This document shows, in pieces, positions 12,675 through 25,698 of a stretch of 64,000 bases of DNA. Origin of the DNA: Auanema rhodensis (taxonomy: Eukaryota > Nematoda > Chromadorea > Rhabditida > Rhabditidae); contig CAXKVF010000073.1 of assembly GCA_964057225.1 (NCBI GenBank), positions 1,054,001 through 1,118,000 of the forward strand, read 5' to 3'. Numbering within the stretch: the first letter of the stretch is position 1; each line of letters starts with the position of its first letter. The position numbers and the translations under genes were made by a program. Below the pieces are notes generated by a model. That model saw nothing but the letters and a program-made list of their open reading frames with translations, was not told where the DNA came from and did no database searches.

Positions 12675-14434
12675 GCACCAATATCAATAAAAATTTGTTT
12701 TTAGACTAATATGGACATGGGGAATTCAATTTTGAAAACCGCATCTCTTTATCTTTCACGTGAAGCGAGTTACATACCAAGTGCACATCACGTGTACATT
12801 TAATTAGCATGAATTAAAGTTCACGTAAATTTCAAAGTCATGGTTACCATGCACCAATATCAATAAAATTTTGTTTTTAGACTAATATGGACATGGGGAA
12901 TCTAATTTTGAAAACAGCATCTCTTCATCTTTCACGTGAAGCGAGTTACATACCAAGTGCAAATCACGTGTACATTTAATTAGCATAAATTAAAGTTCAC
13001 GTAAATTTCAAAGTCATGGTTACCATGAACCAATATCAATACAAATTCGTTTTTAGACTAATATGGACATGGGGAATCTAATTTTGAAAACCGCATCTCT
13101 TTATCTTTCACGTGAAGCGAGTTACATACCAAGTGCAAATCACGTGTACATTTAATTAGCATAAATTAAAGTTCACGTAAATTTCAAAGTCATGGTTACC
13201 ATGAACCAATATCAATACAAATTTGTTTTTAGACTAATATGGACATGGGGAATCTAATTTTGAAAACCGCATCTCTTTATCTTTCACGTGAAGCGAGTTA
13301 CATACCAAGTGCACATCACGTGTACATTTAATTAGCATAAATTAAAGTTCACGTAAATTTCAAAGTCATGGTTACCATGCACCAATATCAATAAAAATTT
13401 GTTTTTAGACTAATATGGACATGGGGAATCTAATTTTGAAAACCGCATCTCTTTATCTTTCACGTGAAGCGAGTTACATACCAAGTGCACATCACGTGTA
13501 CATTTAATTAGCATAAATTAAAGTTCACGTAAATTTCAAAGTCATGGTTACCATGCACCAATATCAATAAAAATTTGTTTTTAGACTAATATGGACATGA
13601 AGAATCTAATTTTGAAAACCGCATCTCTTTATCTTTCACGTGAAGCGAGTTACATACCAAGTGCACATCACGTGTACATTTAATTAGCATAAATTAAAGT
13701 TCACGTAAATTTCAAAGTCATGGTTACCATGAACCAATATCAATACAAATTTGTTTTTAGACTAATATGGACATGGGGAATCTAATTTTGAAAACCGCAT
13801 CTCTTTATCTTTCACGTGAAGCGAGTTACATACCAAGTTCACATCACGTGTACATTTAATTAGCATAAATTAAAGTTCACGTAAAATTCAAAGTCATGGT
13901 TACCATGCACCAATATCAATAAAAATTTGTTTTTAGACTAATATGGACATGGGGAATCTAATTTTGAAAACCGCATCTCTTTATCTTTCACGTGAAGCGA
14001 GTTACATACCAAGTGCACATCACGTGTACATTTAATTAGCATAAATTAAAGTTCACGTAAATTTCAAAGTCATGGTTACCATGCACCAATATCAATAAAA
14101 ATTTGTTTTTAGACTAATATGGACATGGGAAATCTAATTTTGAAAACCGCATCTCTTTATCTTTCACGTGAAGCGAGTTACATACCAAGTGCACATCACG
14201 TGTACATTTAATTAGCATAAATTAAAGTTCACGTAAATTTCAAAGTCATGGTTACCATGCACCAATATCAATAAAATTTTGTTTTTAGACTAATATGGAC
14301 ATGGGGAATCTAATTTTGAAAACAGCATCTTTTCATCTTTCACGTGAAGCGAGTTACATACCAAGTGCACATCACGTGTACATTTAATTAGCATAAATTA
14401 AAGTTCACGTAAATTTCAAAGTCATGGTTACCAT
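12675..14434. repeat. 11-monomer higher-order unit, copy 2 (10 units matched)
   Basis: Matches copy 1 over ten monomers at a pitch of 1936 bp. The last matched unit (14259) shares t19 and a66 with its partner but has consensus c112 and a private ttttcatc, so homology fades there. The next unit (14435, with g15 and t93) belongs to the 8-mer repeat that follows. Confidence 0.85.
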
Positions 14435-15490
14435 GCACCAATATCAATGAAAATTTGTTTTTAGACTAATATGGACATGGGGAATCTAATTTTGAAAACC
14501 GCATCTCTTTATCTTTCACGTGAAGCTAGTTACATACCAAGTGCACATCACGTGTACATTTAATTAGCATGAATTAAAGTTCACGTAAATTTCAAAGTCA
14601 TGGTTACCATGAACCAATATCAATACAAATTTGTTTTTAGACTAATATGGACATGGGGAATCTAATTTTGAAAACCGCATCTCTTTATCTTTCACGTGAA
14701 GCGAGTTACATACCAAGTGCAAATCACGTGTACATTTAATTAGCATAAATTAAAGTTCACGTAAATTTCAAAGTCATGGTTACCATGAACCAATATCAAT
14801 ACAAATTTGTTTTTAGACTAATATGGACATGGGGAATCTAATTTTGAAAACCGCATCTCTTTATCTTTCACGTGAAGCGAGTTACATACCAAGTGCACAT
14901 CACGTGTACATTTAATTAGCATAAATTAAAGTTCACGTAAATTTCAAAGTCATGGTTACCATGCACCAATATCAATAAAAATTTGTTTTTAGACTAATAT
15001 GGACATGGGGAATCTAATTTTGAAAACCGCATCTCTTTATCTTTCACGTGAAGCGAGTTACATACCAAGTGCACATCACGTGTACATTTAATTAGCATAA
15101 ATTAAAGTTCACGTAAATTTCAAAGTCATGGTTACCATGCACCAATATCAATAAAAATTTGTTTTTAGACTAATATAGACATGAAGAATCTAATTTTGAA
15201 AACCGCATCTCTTTATCTTTCACGTGAAGCGAGTTACATACCAAGTGCACATCACGTGTACATTTAATTAGCATAAATTAAAGTTCACGTAAATTTCAAA
15301 GTCATGGTTACCATGCACCAATATCAATAAAAATTTGTTTTTAGACTAATATGGACATGGGGAATCTAATTTTGAAAACCGCATCTCTTTATCTTTCACG
15401 TGAAGCGAGTTACATACCAAGTGCACATCACGTGTACATTTAATTAGCATAAATTAAAGTTCACGTAAATTTCAAAGTCATGGTTACCAT
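14083..15490. repeat. 8-monomer (1408-bp) higher-order unit, copy 1
   Basis: Ordered diagnostic units: a48 (14083), t19 with a66 (14259), g15 with t93 and g137 (14435), two c16 units, then gcacc units. The same order begins again at 15491. Verified pairs at +1408 include gggaaatc 14127/15535, caatgaaa near 14449/15857, gaagct 14522/15930 and gcatga 14571/15979. Confidence 0.9.
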
Positions 15491-16722
15491 GCACCAATAT
15501 CAATAAAAATTTGTTTTTAGACTAATATGGACATGGGAAATCTAATTTTGAAAACCGCATCTCTTTATCTTTCACGTGAAGCGAGTTACATACCAAGTGC
15601 ACATCACGTGTACATTTAATTAGCATAAATTAAAGTTCACGTAAATTTCAAAGTCATGGTTACCATGCACCAATATCAATAAAATTTTGTTTTTAGACTA
15701 ATATGGACATGGGGAATCTAATTTTGAAAACAGCATCTCTTCATCTTTCACGTGAAGCGAGTTACATACCAAGTGCACATCACGTGTACATTTAATTAGC
15801 ATAAATTAAAGTTCACGTAAATTTCAAAGTCATGGTTACCATGCACCAATATCAATGAAAATTTGTTTTTAGACTAATATGGACATGGGGAATCTAATTT
15901 TGAAAACCGCATCTCTTTATCTTTCACGTGAAGCTAGTTACATACCAAGTGCACATCACGTGTACATTTAATTAGCATGAATTAAAGTTCACGTAAATTT
16001 CAAAGTCATGGTTACCATGCACCAATATCAATAAAATTTTGTTTTTAGACTAATATGGACATGGGGAATCTAATTTTGAAAACAGCATCTCTTCATCTTT
16101 CACGTGAAGCGAGTTACATACCAAGTGCAAATCACGTGTACATTTAATTAGCATAAATTAAAGTTCACGTAAATTTCAAAGTTATGGTTACCATGAACCA
16201 ATATCAATACAAATTTGTTTTTAGACTAATATGGACATGGGGAATCTAATTTTGAAAACCGCATCTCTTTATCTTTCACGTGAAGCGAGTTACATACCAA
16301 GTGCAAATCACGTGTACATTTAATTAGCATAAATTAAAGTTCACGTAAATTTCAAAGTCATGGTTACCATGAACCAATATCAATACAAATTTGTTTTTAG
16401 ACTAATATGGACATGGGGAATCTAATTTTGAAAACCGCATCTCTTTATCTTTCACGTGAAGCGAGTTACATACCAAGTGCACATCACGTGTACATTTAAT
16501 TAGCATAAATTAAAGTTCACGTAAATTTCAAAGTCATGGTTACCATGCACCAATATCAATAAAAATTTGTTTTTAGACTAATATGGACATGGGGAATCTA
16601 ATTTTGAAAACCGCATCTCTTTATCTTTCACGTGAAGCGAGTTACATACCAAGTGCACATCACGTGTACATTTAATTAGCATAAATTAAAGTTCACGTAA
16701 ATTTCAAAGTCATGGTTACCAT
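15491..16722. repeat. 8-monomer higher-order unit, copy 2 with an inserted unit
   Basis: Repeats the order of 14083-15490, but a t19/a66/a112 unit at 16019-16194 sits between the g15/t93 unit and the first c16 unit. After it the offset becomes 1584 bp (nine monomers). The inserted unit resembles the t19 units of the 6.7-13 kb region. Confidence 0.82.
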
Positions 16723-18658
16723 GCACCAATATCAATAAAAATTTGTTTTTAGACTAATATGGACATGGGGAATCTAATTTTGAAAACCGCATCTCTTTAT
16801 CTTTCACGTGAAGCGAGTTACATACCAAGTGCACATCACGTGTACATTTAATTAGCATAAATTAAAGTTCACGTAAATTTCAAAGTCATGGTTACCATGA
16901 AGCAATATCAATAGAAATTTGTTCTTAGACTAATATGGACATGGGGAATCTAATTTTGAAAACCGCATCTCTTTATCTTTCACGTGAAGCGAGTTACATA
17001 CCAAGTGCACATCACGTGTACATTTAATTAGCATAAATTAAAGTTCACGTAAATTTCAAAGTCATGGTTACCATGAACCAATATCAATAAAAATTTGTTT
17101 TTAGACTAATATGGACATGGGGAATCTAATTTTGAAAACCGCATCTCTTTATCTTTCACGTGAAGCCAGTTACATACCAAGTGCACATCACGTGTACATT
17201 TAATTAGCATAAATTAAAGTTCACGTAAATTTCAAAGTCATGGTTACCATGCACCAATATCAATAAAAATTTGTTTTTAGACTAATATGGACATGGGGAA
17301 TCTAATTTTGAAAACCGCATCTCTTTATCTTTCACGTGAAGCGAGTTACATACCAAGTGCACATCACGTGTACATTTAATTAGCATAAATTAAAGTTCAC
17401 GTAAATTTCAAAGTCATGGTTACCATGAACCAATATCAATAAAAATTTGTTTTTAGACTAATATGGACATGGGGAATCTAATTTTGAAAACCGCATCTCT
17501 TTATCTTTCACGTGAAGCGAGTTACATACCAAGTGCACATCACGTGTACATTTAATTAGCATGAATTAAAGTTCACGTAAATTTCAAAGTCATGGTTACC
17601 ATGCACCAATATCGATAAAATTTTGTTTTTAGACTAATATGGACATGGGGAATCTAATTTTGAAAACAGCATCTCTTCATCTTTCACGTGAAGCGAGTTA
17701 CATACCAAGTGCAAATCACGTGTACATTTAATTAGCATAAATTAAAGTTCACGTAAATTTCAAAGTTATGGTTACCATGAACCAATATCAATACAAATTT
17801 GTTTTTAGACTAATATGGACATGGGGAATCTAATTTTGAAAACCGCATCTCTTTATCTTTCACGTGAAGCCAGTTACATACCAAGTGCACATCACGTGTA
17901 CATTTAATTAGCATAAATTAAAGTTCACGTAAATTTCAAAGTCATGGTTACCATGCACCAATATCAATAAAAATTTGTTTTTAGACTAATATGGACATGG
18001 GGAATCTAATTTTGAAAACCGCATCTCTTTATCTTTCACGTGAAGCGAGTTACATACCAAGTGCACATCACGTGTACATTTAATTAGCATAAATTAAAGT
18101 TCACGTAAATTTCAAAGTCATGGTTACCATGCACCAATATCAATAAAAATTTGTTTTTAGAATAATATGGACATGGGGAATCTAATTTTGAAAACCGCAT
18201 CTCTTTATCTTTCACGTGAAGCGAGTTACATACCAAGTGCACATCACGTGTACATTTAATTAGCATAAATTAAAGTTCACGTAAATTTCAAAGTCATGGT
18301 TACCATGCACCAATATCAATAAAAATTTGTTTTTAGACTAATATGGACATGGGGAATCTAATTTTGAAAACCGCATCTCTTTATCTTTCACGTGAAGCGA
18401 GTTACATACCAAGTGCACATCACGTGTACATTTAATTAGCATAAATTAAAGTTCACGTAAATTTCAAAGTCATGGTTACCATGCACCAATATCAATAAAA
18501 ATTTGTTTTTAGACTAATATGGACATGGGGAATCTAATTTTGAAAACCGCATCTCTTTATCTTTCACGTGAAGCGAGTTACATACCAAGTGCACATCACG
18601 TGTACATTTAATTAGCATAAATTAAAGTTCACGTAAATTTCAAAGTCATGGTTACCAT
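16723..18658. repeat. Mixed monomers with a four-monomer pitch
   Basis: Eleven units. c93 (gaagccag) occurs at 17167 and 17871, exactly 704 bp apart, and the t19/a112 unit at 17603 also carries g12. The unit at 16899 has private changes (atagaaa, gttctt). Unit 18131 has a at position 32, which opens one of the short minus-strand frames. The last a112 (gcaaatc) of the window is at 17714. Confidence 0.8.
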
Positions 18659-20418
18659 GAACCAATATCAATAAAAATTTGTTTTTAGACTAATATGGAC
18701 ATGGGGAATCTACTTTTGAAAACCGCATCTCTTTATCTTTCACGTGAAGCGAGTTACATACCAAGTGCACATCACGTGTACATTTAATTAGCATAAATTA
18801 AAGTTCACGTAAATTTCAAAGTCATGGTTACCATGAACCAATATCAATAAAAATTTGTTTTTAGACTAATATGGATATGGGGAATCTAATTTTGAAAACC
18901 GCATCTCTTTATCTTTCACGTGAAGCGAGTTACATACCAAGTGCACATCACGTGTACATTTAATTAGCATAAATTAAAGTTCACGTAAATTTCAAAGTCA
19001 TGGTTACCATGAACCAATATCAATAAAAATTTGTTTTTAGACTAATATGGACATGGGGAATCTACTTTTGAAAACCGCATCTCTTTATCTTTCACGTGAA
19101 GCGAGTTACATACCAAGTGCACATCACGTGTACATTTAATTAGCATAAATTAAAGTTCACGTAAATTTCAAAGTCATGGTTACCATGAACCAATATCAAT
19201 AAAAATTTGTTTTTAGACTAATATGGACATGGGGAATCTAATTTTGAAAACCGCATCTCTTTATATTTCACGTGAGGCGAGTTACATACCAAGTGCACAT
19301 CACGTGTACATTTAATTAGCATAAATTAAAGTTCACGTAAATTTCAAAGTCATGGTTACCATGAACCAATATCAATAAAAATTTGTTTTTAGACTAATAT
19401 GGACATGGGGAATCTACTTTTGAAAACCGCATCTCTTTATCTTTCACGTGAAGCGAGTTACATACCAAGTGCACATCACGTGTACATTTAATTAGCATAA
19501 ATTAAAGTTCACGTAAATTTCAAAGTCATGGTTACCATGAACCAATATCAATAAAAATTTGTTTTTAGACTAATATGGATATGGGGAATCTAATTTTGAA
19601 AACCGCATCTCTTTATCTTTCACGTGAAGCGAGTTACATACCAAGTGCACATCACGTGTACATTTAATTAGCATAAATTAAAGTTCACGTAAATTTCAAA
19701 GTCATGGTTACCATGAACCAATATCAATTAAAATTTGTTTTTAGACTAATATGGACATGGGCAATCTAATTGTGAAAACCGCATCTCTTTATCTTTCACG
19801 TGAAGCGAGTTACATACCAAGTGCACATCACGTGTACATTTAATTAGCATAAATTAAAGTTCACGTAAATTTCAAAGTCATGGTTACCATGCACCAATAT
19901 CAATAAAAATTTGTTTTTAGACTAATATGGACATGGGGAATCTACTTTTGAAAACCGCATCTCTTTATCTTTCACGTGAAGCGAGTTACATACCAAGTGC
20001 ACATCACGTGTACATTTAATTAGCATAAATTAAAGTTCACGTAAATTTCAAAGTCATGGTTACCATGAACCAATATCAATAAAAATTTGTTTTTAGACTA
20101 ATATGGATATGGGGAATCTAATTTTGAAAACCGCATCTCTTTATCTTTCACGTGAAGCGAGTTACATACCAAGTGCACATCACGTGTACATTTAATTAGC
20201 ATAAATTAAAGTTCACGTAAATTTCAAAGTCATGGTTACCATGAACCAATATCAATTAAAATTTGTTTTTAGACTAATATGGACATGGGCAATCTAATTG
20301 TGAAAACCGCATCTCTTTATCTTTCACGTGAAGCGAGTTACATACCAAGTGCACATCACGTGTACATTTAATTAGCATAAATTAAAGTTCACGTAAATTT
20401 CAAAGTCATGGTTACCAT
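18659..20418. repeat. Two- and three-monomer higher-order units
   Basis: c55 (tctacttttg) marks 18713, 19065 and 19417 at a 352-bp pitch, a dimer pattern alternating with t42 or gagg units. Then a trimer appears twice, 19363-19890 and 19891-20418: c55, then t42, then t15+c48+g58. Verified pairs at +528 are c55 19417/19945, t42 19580/20108 and g58 near 19772/20300. Confidence 0.9.
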
Positions 20419-21122
20419 GCACCAATATCAATAAAAATTTGTTTTTAGACTAATATGGACATGGGGAATCTAATTTTGAAAACCGCATCTCTTTATATTT
20501 CACGTGAGGCGAGTTACATACCAAGTGCACATCACGTGTACATTTAATTAGCATAAATTAAAGTTCACGTAAATTTCAAAGTCATGGTTACCATGCACCA
20601 ATATCAATAAAAATTTGTTTTTAGACTAATATGGACATGGGGAATCTAATTTTGAAAACCGCATCTCTTCATCTTTCACGTGAAGCGAGTTACATACCAA
20701 GTGCACATCACGTGTACATTTAATTAGCATAAATTAAAGTTCACGTAAATTTCAAAGTCATGGTTACCATGCACCAATATCAATAAAAATTTGTTTTTAG
20801 ACTAATATGGACATGGGGAATCTAATTTTGAAAACCGTATCTCTTTATCTTTCACGTGAAGCGAGTTACATACCAAGTGCACATCACGTGTACACTTAAT
20901 TAGCATAAATTAAAGTTCACGTAAATTTCAAAGTCATGGTTACCATGAACCAATATCAATAAAAATTTGTTTTTAGACTAATATGGACATGGGGAATCTA
21001 ATTTTGAAAACCGCATCTCTTTATCTTTCACGTGAAGCGAGTTACATACCAAGTGCACATCACGTGTACATTTAATTAGCATAAATTAAAGTTCACGTAA
21101 ATTTCAAAGTCGTGGTTACCAT
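20419..21122. repeat. Mixed monomers between two trimer blocks
   Basis: Four units near consensus. The unit at 20419 shares tatatttcac and gtgaggcg with the unit at 19187, seven monomers upstream. The unit at 20947 ends with g166, which links to the c22 unit that opens the next trimer. No other feature is visible. Confidence 0.8.
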
Positions 21123-22178
21123 GCACCAATATCAATAAAAATTCGTTTTTAGACTAATATGGACATGGGGAATCTAATTTTGAAAACCGCATCTCTTTAT
21201 CTTTCACGTGAAGCGAGTTACATACCAAGTGCACATCACGTGTACATTTAATTAGCATAAATTAAAGTTCACGTAAATTTCAAAGTCATGGTTACCATGC
21301 ACCAATATCAATAAAAATTTGTTTTTAGACTAATATAGACATGGGGAATCTAATTTTGAAAACCGCATCTCTTTATCTTTCACGTGAAGCGAGTTACATA
21401 CCAAGTGCACATCACGTGTACATTTAATTAGCATAAATTAAAGTTCACGTAAATTTCAAAGTCATGGTTACCATGAACCAATATCAATTAAAATTTGTTT
21501 TTAGACTAATATGGACATGGGCAATCTAATTTTGAAAACCGCATCTCTTTATCTTTCACGTGAAGCGAGTTACATACCAAGTGCACATCACGTGTACATT
21601 TAATTAGCATAAATTAAAGTTCACGTAAATTTCAAAGTCGTGGTTACCATGCACCAATATCAATAAAAATTCGTTTTTAGACTAATATGGACATGGGGAA
21701 TCTAATTTTGAAAACCGCATCACTTTATCTTTCACGTGAAGCGAGTTACATACCAAGTGCACATCACGTGTACATTTAATTAGCATAAATTAAAGTTCAC
21801 GTAAATTTCAAAGTCATGGTTACCATGCACCAATATCAATAAAAATTTGTTTTTAGACTAATATAGACATGGGGAATCTAATTTTGAAAACCGCATCTCT
21901 TTATCTTTCACGTGAAGCGAGTTACATACCAAGTGCACATCACGTGTACATTTAATTAGCATAAATTAAAGTTCACGTAAATTTCAAAGTCATGGTTACC
22001 ATGAACCAATATCAATTAAAATTTGTTTTTAGACTAATATGGACATGGGCAATCTAATTTTGAAAACCGCATCTCTTTATCTTTCACGTGAAGCGAGTTA
22101 CATACCAAGTGCACATCACGTGTACATTTAATTAGCATAAATTAAAGTTCACGTAAATTTCAAAGTCATGGTTACCAT
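21123..22178. repeat. Three-monomer (528-bp) higher-order unit, two copies
   Basis: Trimer 21123-21650 is repeated at 21651-22178: c22 (attcg), then a39 (atatagac), then t15 with c48. Pairs at +528 are g166 21112/21640, a39 21337/21865 and t15 21489/22017. Copy 2 has a private change (catcacttt). The g166 of one unit and c22 of the next travel together across the monomer junction here and again after 45 kb. Confidence 0.9.
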
Positions 22179-25100
22179 GAACCAATATCAATAAAAATTT
22201 GTTTTTAGACTAATATGGACATGGGCAATCTAATTTTGAAAACCGCATCTCTTTATCTTTCACGTGAAGCGAGTTACATACCAAGTGCACATCACGTGTA
22301 CATTTAATTAGCATAAATTAAAGTTCACGTAAATTTCAAAGTCATGGTTACCATGAAGCAATATCAATAAAAATTTGTTTTTAGACTAATATGGACATGG
22401 GGAATCTAATTTTGAAAACCGCATCTCTTTATCTTTCACGTGAAGCGAGTTACATACCAAGTGCACATCACGTGTACATTTAATTAGCATAAATTAAAGT
22501 TCACGTAAATTTCAAAGTCATGGTTACCATGAACCAATATCAATAAAAATTTGTTTTTAGACTAATATGGACATGGGGAATCTAATTTTGAAAACCGCAT
22601 CTCTTTATCTTTCACGTGAAGCGAGTTACATACCAAGTGCACATCACGTGTACATTTAATTAGCATAAATTAAAGTTCACGTAAATTTCAAAGTCATGGT
22701 TACCATGAACCAATATCAATAAAAATTTGTTTTTAGACTAATATGGACATGGGGAATCTAATTTTGAAAACCGCATCTCTTTATCTTTCACGTGAAGCGA
22801 GTTACATACCAAGTGCACATCACGTGTACATTTAATTAGCATAAATTAAAGTTCACGTAAATTTCAAAGTCATGGTTACCATGCACCAATATCAATAAAA
22901 ATTTGTTTTTAGACTAATATGGACATGAAGGATCTAATTTTGAAAACCGCATCTCTTTATCTTTCACGTGAAGCGAGTTACATACCAAGTGCACATCACG
23001 TGTACATTTAATTAGCATAAATTAAAGTTCACGTAAATTTCAAAGTCATGGTTACCATGAACCAATATCAATAAAAATTTGTTTTTAGACTAATATGGAC
23101 ATGGGGAATCTAATTTTGAAAACCGCATCTCTTTATCTTTCACGTGAAGCGAGTTACATACCAAGTGCACATCACGTGTACATTTAATTAGCATAAATTA
23201 AAGTTCACGTAAATTTCAAAGTCATGGTTACCATGCACCAATATCAATAAAAATTTGTTTTTAGACTAATATGGACATGGGGAATCTAATTTTGAAAACC
23301 GCATCTCTTTATCTTTCACGTGAAGCGAGTTACATACCAAGTGCACATCACGTGTACATTTAATTAGCATAAATTAAAGTTCACGTAAATTTCAAAGTCA
23401 TGGTTACCATGAACCAATATCAATAAAAATTTGTTTTTAGACTAATATGGACATGGGGAATCTAATTTTGAAAACCGCATCTCTTTATCTTTCACGTGAA
23501 GCGAGTTACATACCAAGTGCACATCACGTGTACATTTAATTAGCATAAATTAAAGTTCACGTAAATTTCAAAGTCATGGTTACCATGCACCAATATCAAT
23601 AAAAATTTGTTTTTAGACTAATATGGACATGGGGAATCTAATTTTGAAAACCGCATCTCTTTATCTTTCACGTGAAGCGAGTTACATACCAAGTGCACAT
23701 CACGTGTACATTTAATTAGCATAAATTAAAGTTCACGTAAATTTCAAAGTCATGGTTACCATGAACCAATATCAATAAAAATTTGTTTTTAGACTAATAT
23801 GGACATGGGGAATCTACTTTTGAAAACCGCATCTCTTTATCTTTCACGTGAAGCGAGTTACATACCAAGTGCACATCACGTGTACATTTAATTAGCATAA
23901 ATTAAAGTTCACGTAAATTTCAAAGTCATGGTTACCATGAACCAATATCAATAAAAATTTGTTTTTAGACTAATATGGATATGGGGAATCTAATTTTGAA
24001 AACCGCATCTCTTTATCTTTCACGTGAAGCGAGTTACATACCAAGTGCACATCACGTGTACATTTAATTAGCATAAATTAAAGTTCACGTAAATTTCAAA
24101 GTCATGGTTACCATGAACCAATATCAATAAAAATTTGTTTTTAGACTAATATGGACATGGGGAATCTAATTTTGAAAACCGCATCTCTTTATCTTTCACG
24201 TGAAGCGAGTTACATACCAAGTGCACATCACGTGTACATTTAATTAGCATAAATTAAAGTTCACGTAAATTTCAAAGTCATGGTTACCATGAACCAATAT
24301 CAATTAAAATTTGTTTTTAGACTAATATGGACATGGGCAATCTAATTTTGAAAACCGCATCTCTTTATCTTTCACGTGAAGCGAGTTACATACCAAGTGC
24401 ACATCACGTGTACATTTAATTAGCATAAATTAAAGTTCACGTAAATTTCAAAGTCATGGTTACCATGAACCAATATCAATAAAAATTTGTTTTTAGACTA
24501 ATATGGACATGGGCAATCTAATTTTGAAAACCGCATCTCTTTATCTTTCACGTGAAGCGAGTTACATACCAAGTGCACATCACGTGTACATTTAATTAGC
24601 ATAAATTAAAGTTCACGTAAATTTCAAAGTCATGGTTACCATGCACCAATATCAATAAAAATTTGTTTTTAGACTAATATGGACATGAGGAATCTAATTT
24701 TGAAAACCGCATCTCTTTATCTTTCACGTGAAGCGAGTTACATACCGAGTGCACATCACGTGTACATTTAATTAGCATAAATTAAAGTTCACGTAAATTT
24801 CAAAGTCATGGTTACCATGCACCAATATCAATAAAAATTTGTTTTTAGACTAATATGGACATGGGGAATCTAATTTTGAAAACCGCATCTCTTCATCTTT
24901 CACGTGAAGCGAGTTACATACCAAGTGCACATCACGTCTAAATTTAATTAGCATAAATTAAAGTTCACGAAAATTTCAAAGTCATGGTTACCATGAACCA
25001 ATATCAATAAAAATTTGTTTTTAGACTAATATGGACATGGGCAATCTAATTTTGAAAACCGCATCTCTTTATCTTTCACGTGAAGCGAGTTACATACCAA

Positions 25101-25698
25101 GTGCACATCACGTGTACATTTAATTAGCATAAATTAAAGTTCACGTAAATTTCAAAGTCATGGTTACCATGCACCAATATCAATAAAATTTTGTTTTTAG
25201 ACTAATATGGACATGGGGAATCTAATTTTGAAAACCGCATCTCTTCATCTTTCACGTGAAGCGAGTTACATACCAAGTGCACATCACGTGTACATTTAAT
25301 TAGCATAAATTAAAGTTCACGTAAATTTCAAAGTCATGGTTACCATGAACCAATATCAATAAAAATTTGTTTTTAGACTAATATGGACATGGGGAATCTA
25401 ATTTTGAAAACCGCATCTCTTTATCTTTCACGTGAAGCGAGTTACATACCAAGTGCACATCACGTGTACATTTAATTAGCATAAATTAAAGTTCACGTAA
25501 ATTTCAAAGTCATGGTTACCATGAAGCAATATCAATAAAAATTTGTTTTTAGACTAATATGGACATGGGGAATCTAATTTTGAAAACCGCATCTCTTTAT
25601 CTTTCACGTGAAGCGAGTTACATACCAAGTGCACATCACGTGTACATTTAATTAGCATAAATTAAAGTTCACGTAAATTTCAAAGTCATGGTTACCAT
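22179..25698. repeat. Mixed monomers, 20 units
   Basis: Mostly gaacc and gcacc units near consensus, with c55 then t42 at 23763-24114 resembling the 18.6-20 kb region. An ordered pair, a46+g105 (24643) then c76+c120+a152 (24819), followed by a c48 unit, recurs at 40307, 56302, 58238, 59294 and 60526. No regular higher-order pitch was found by eye. Confidence 0.8.
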
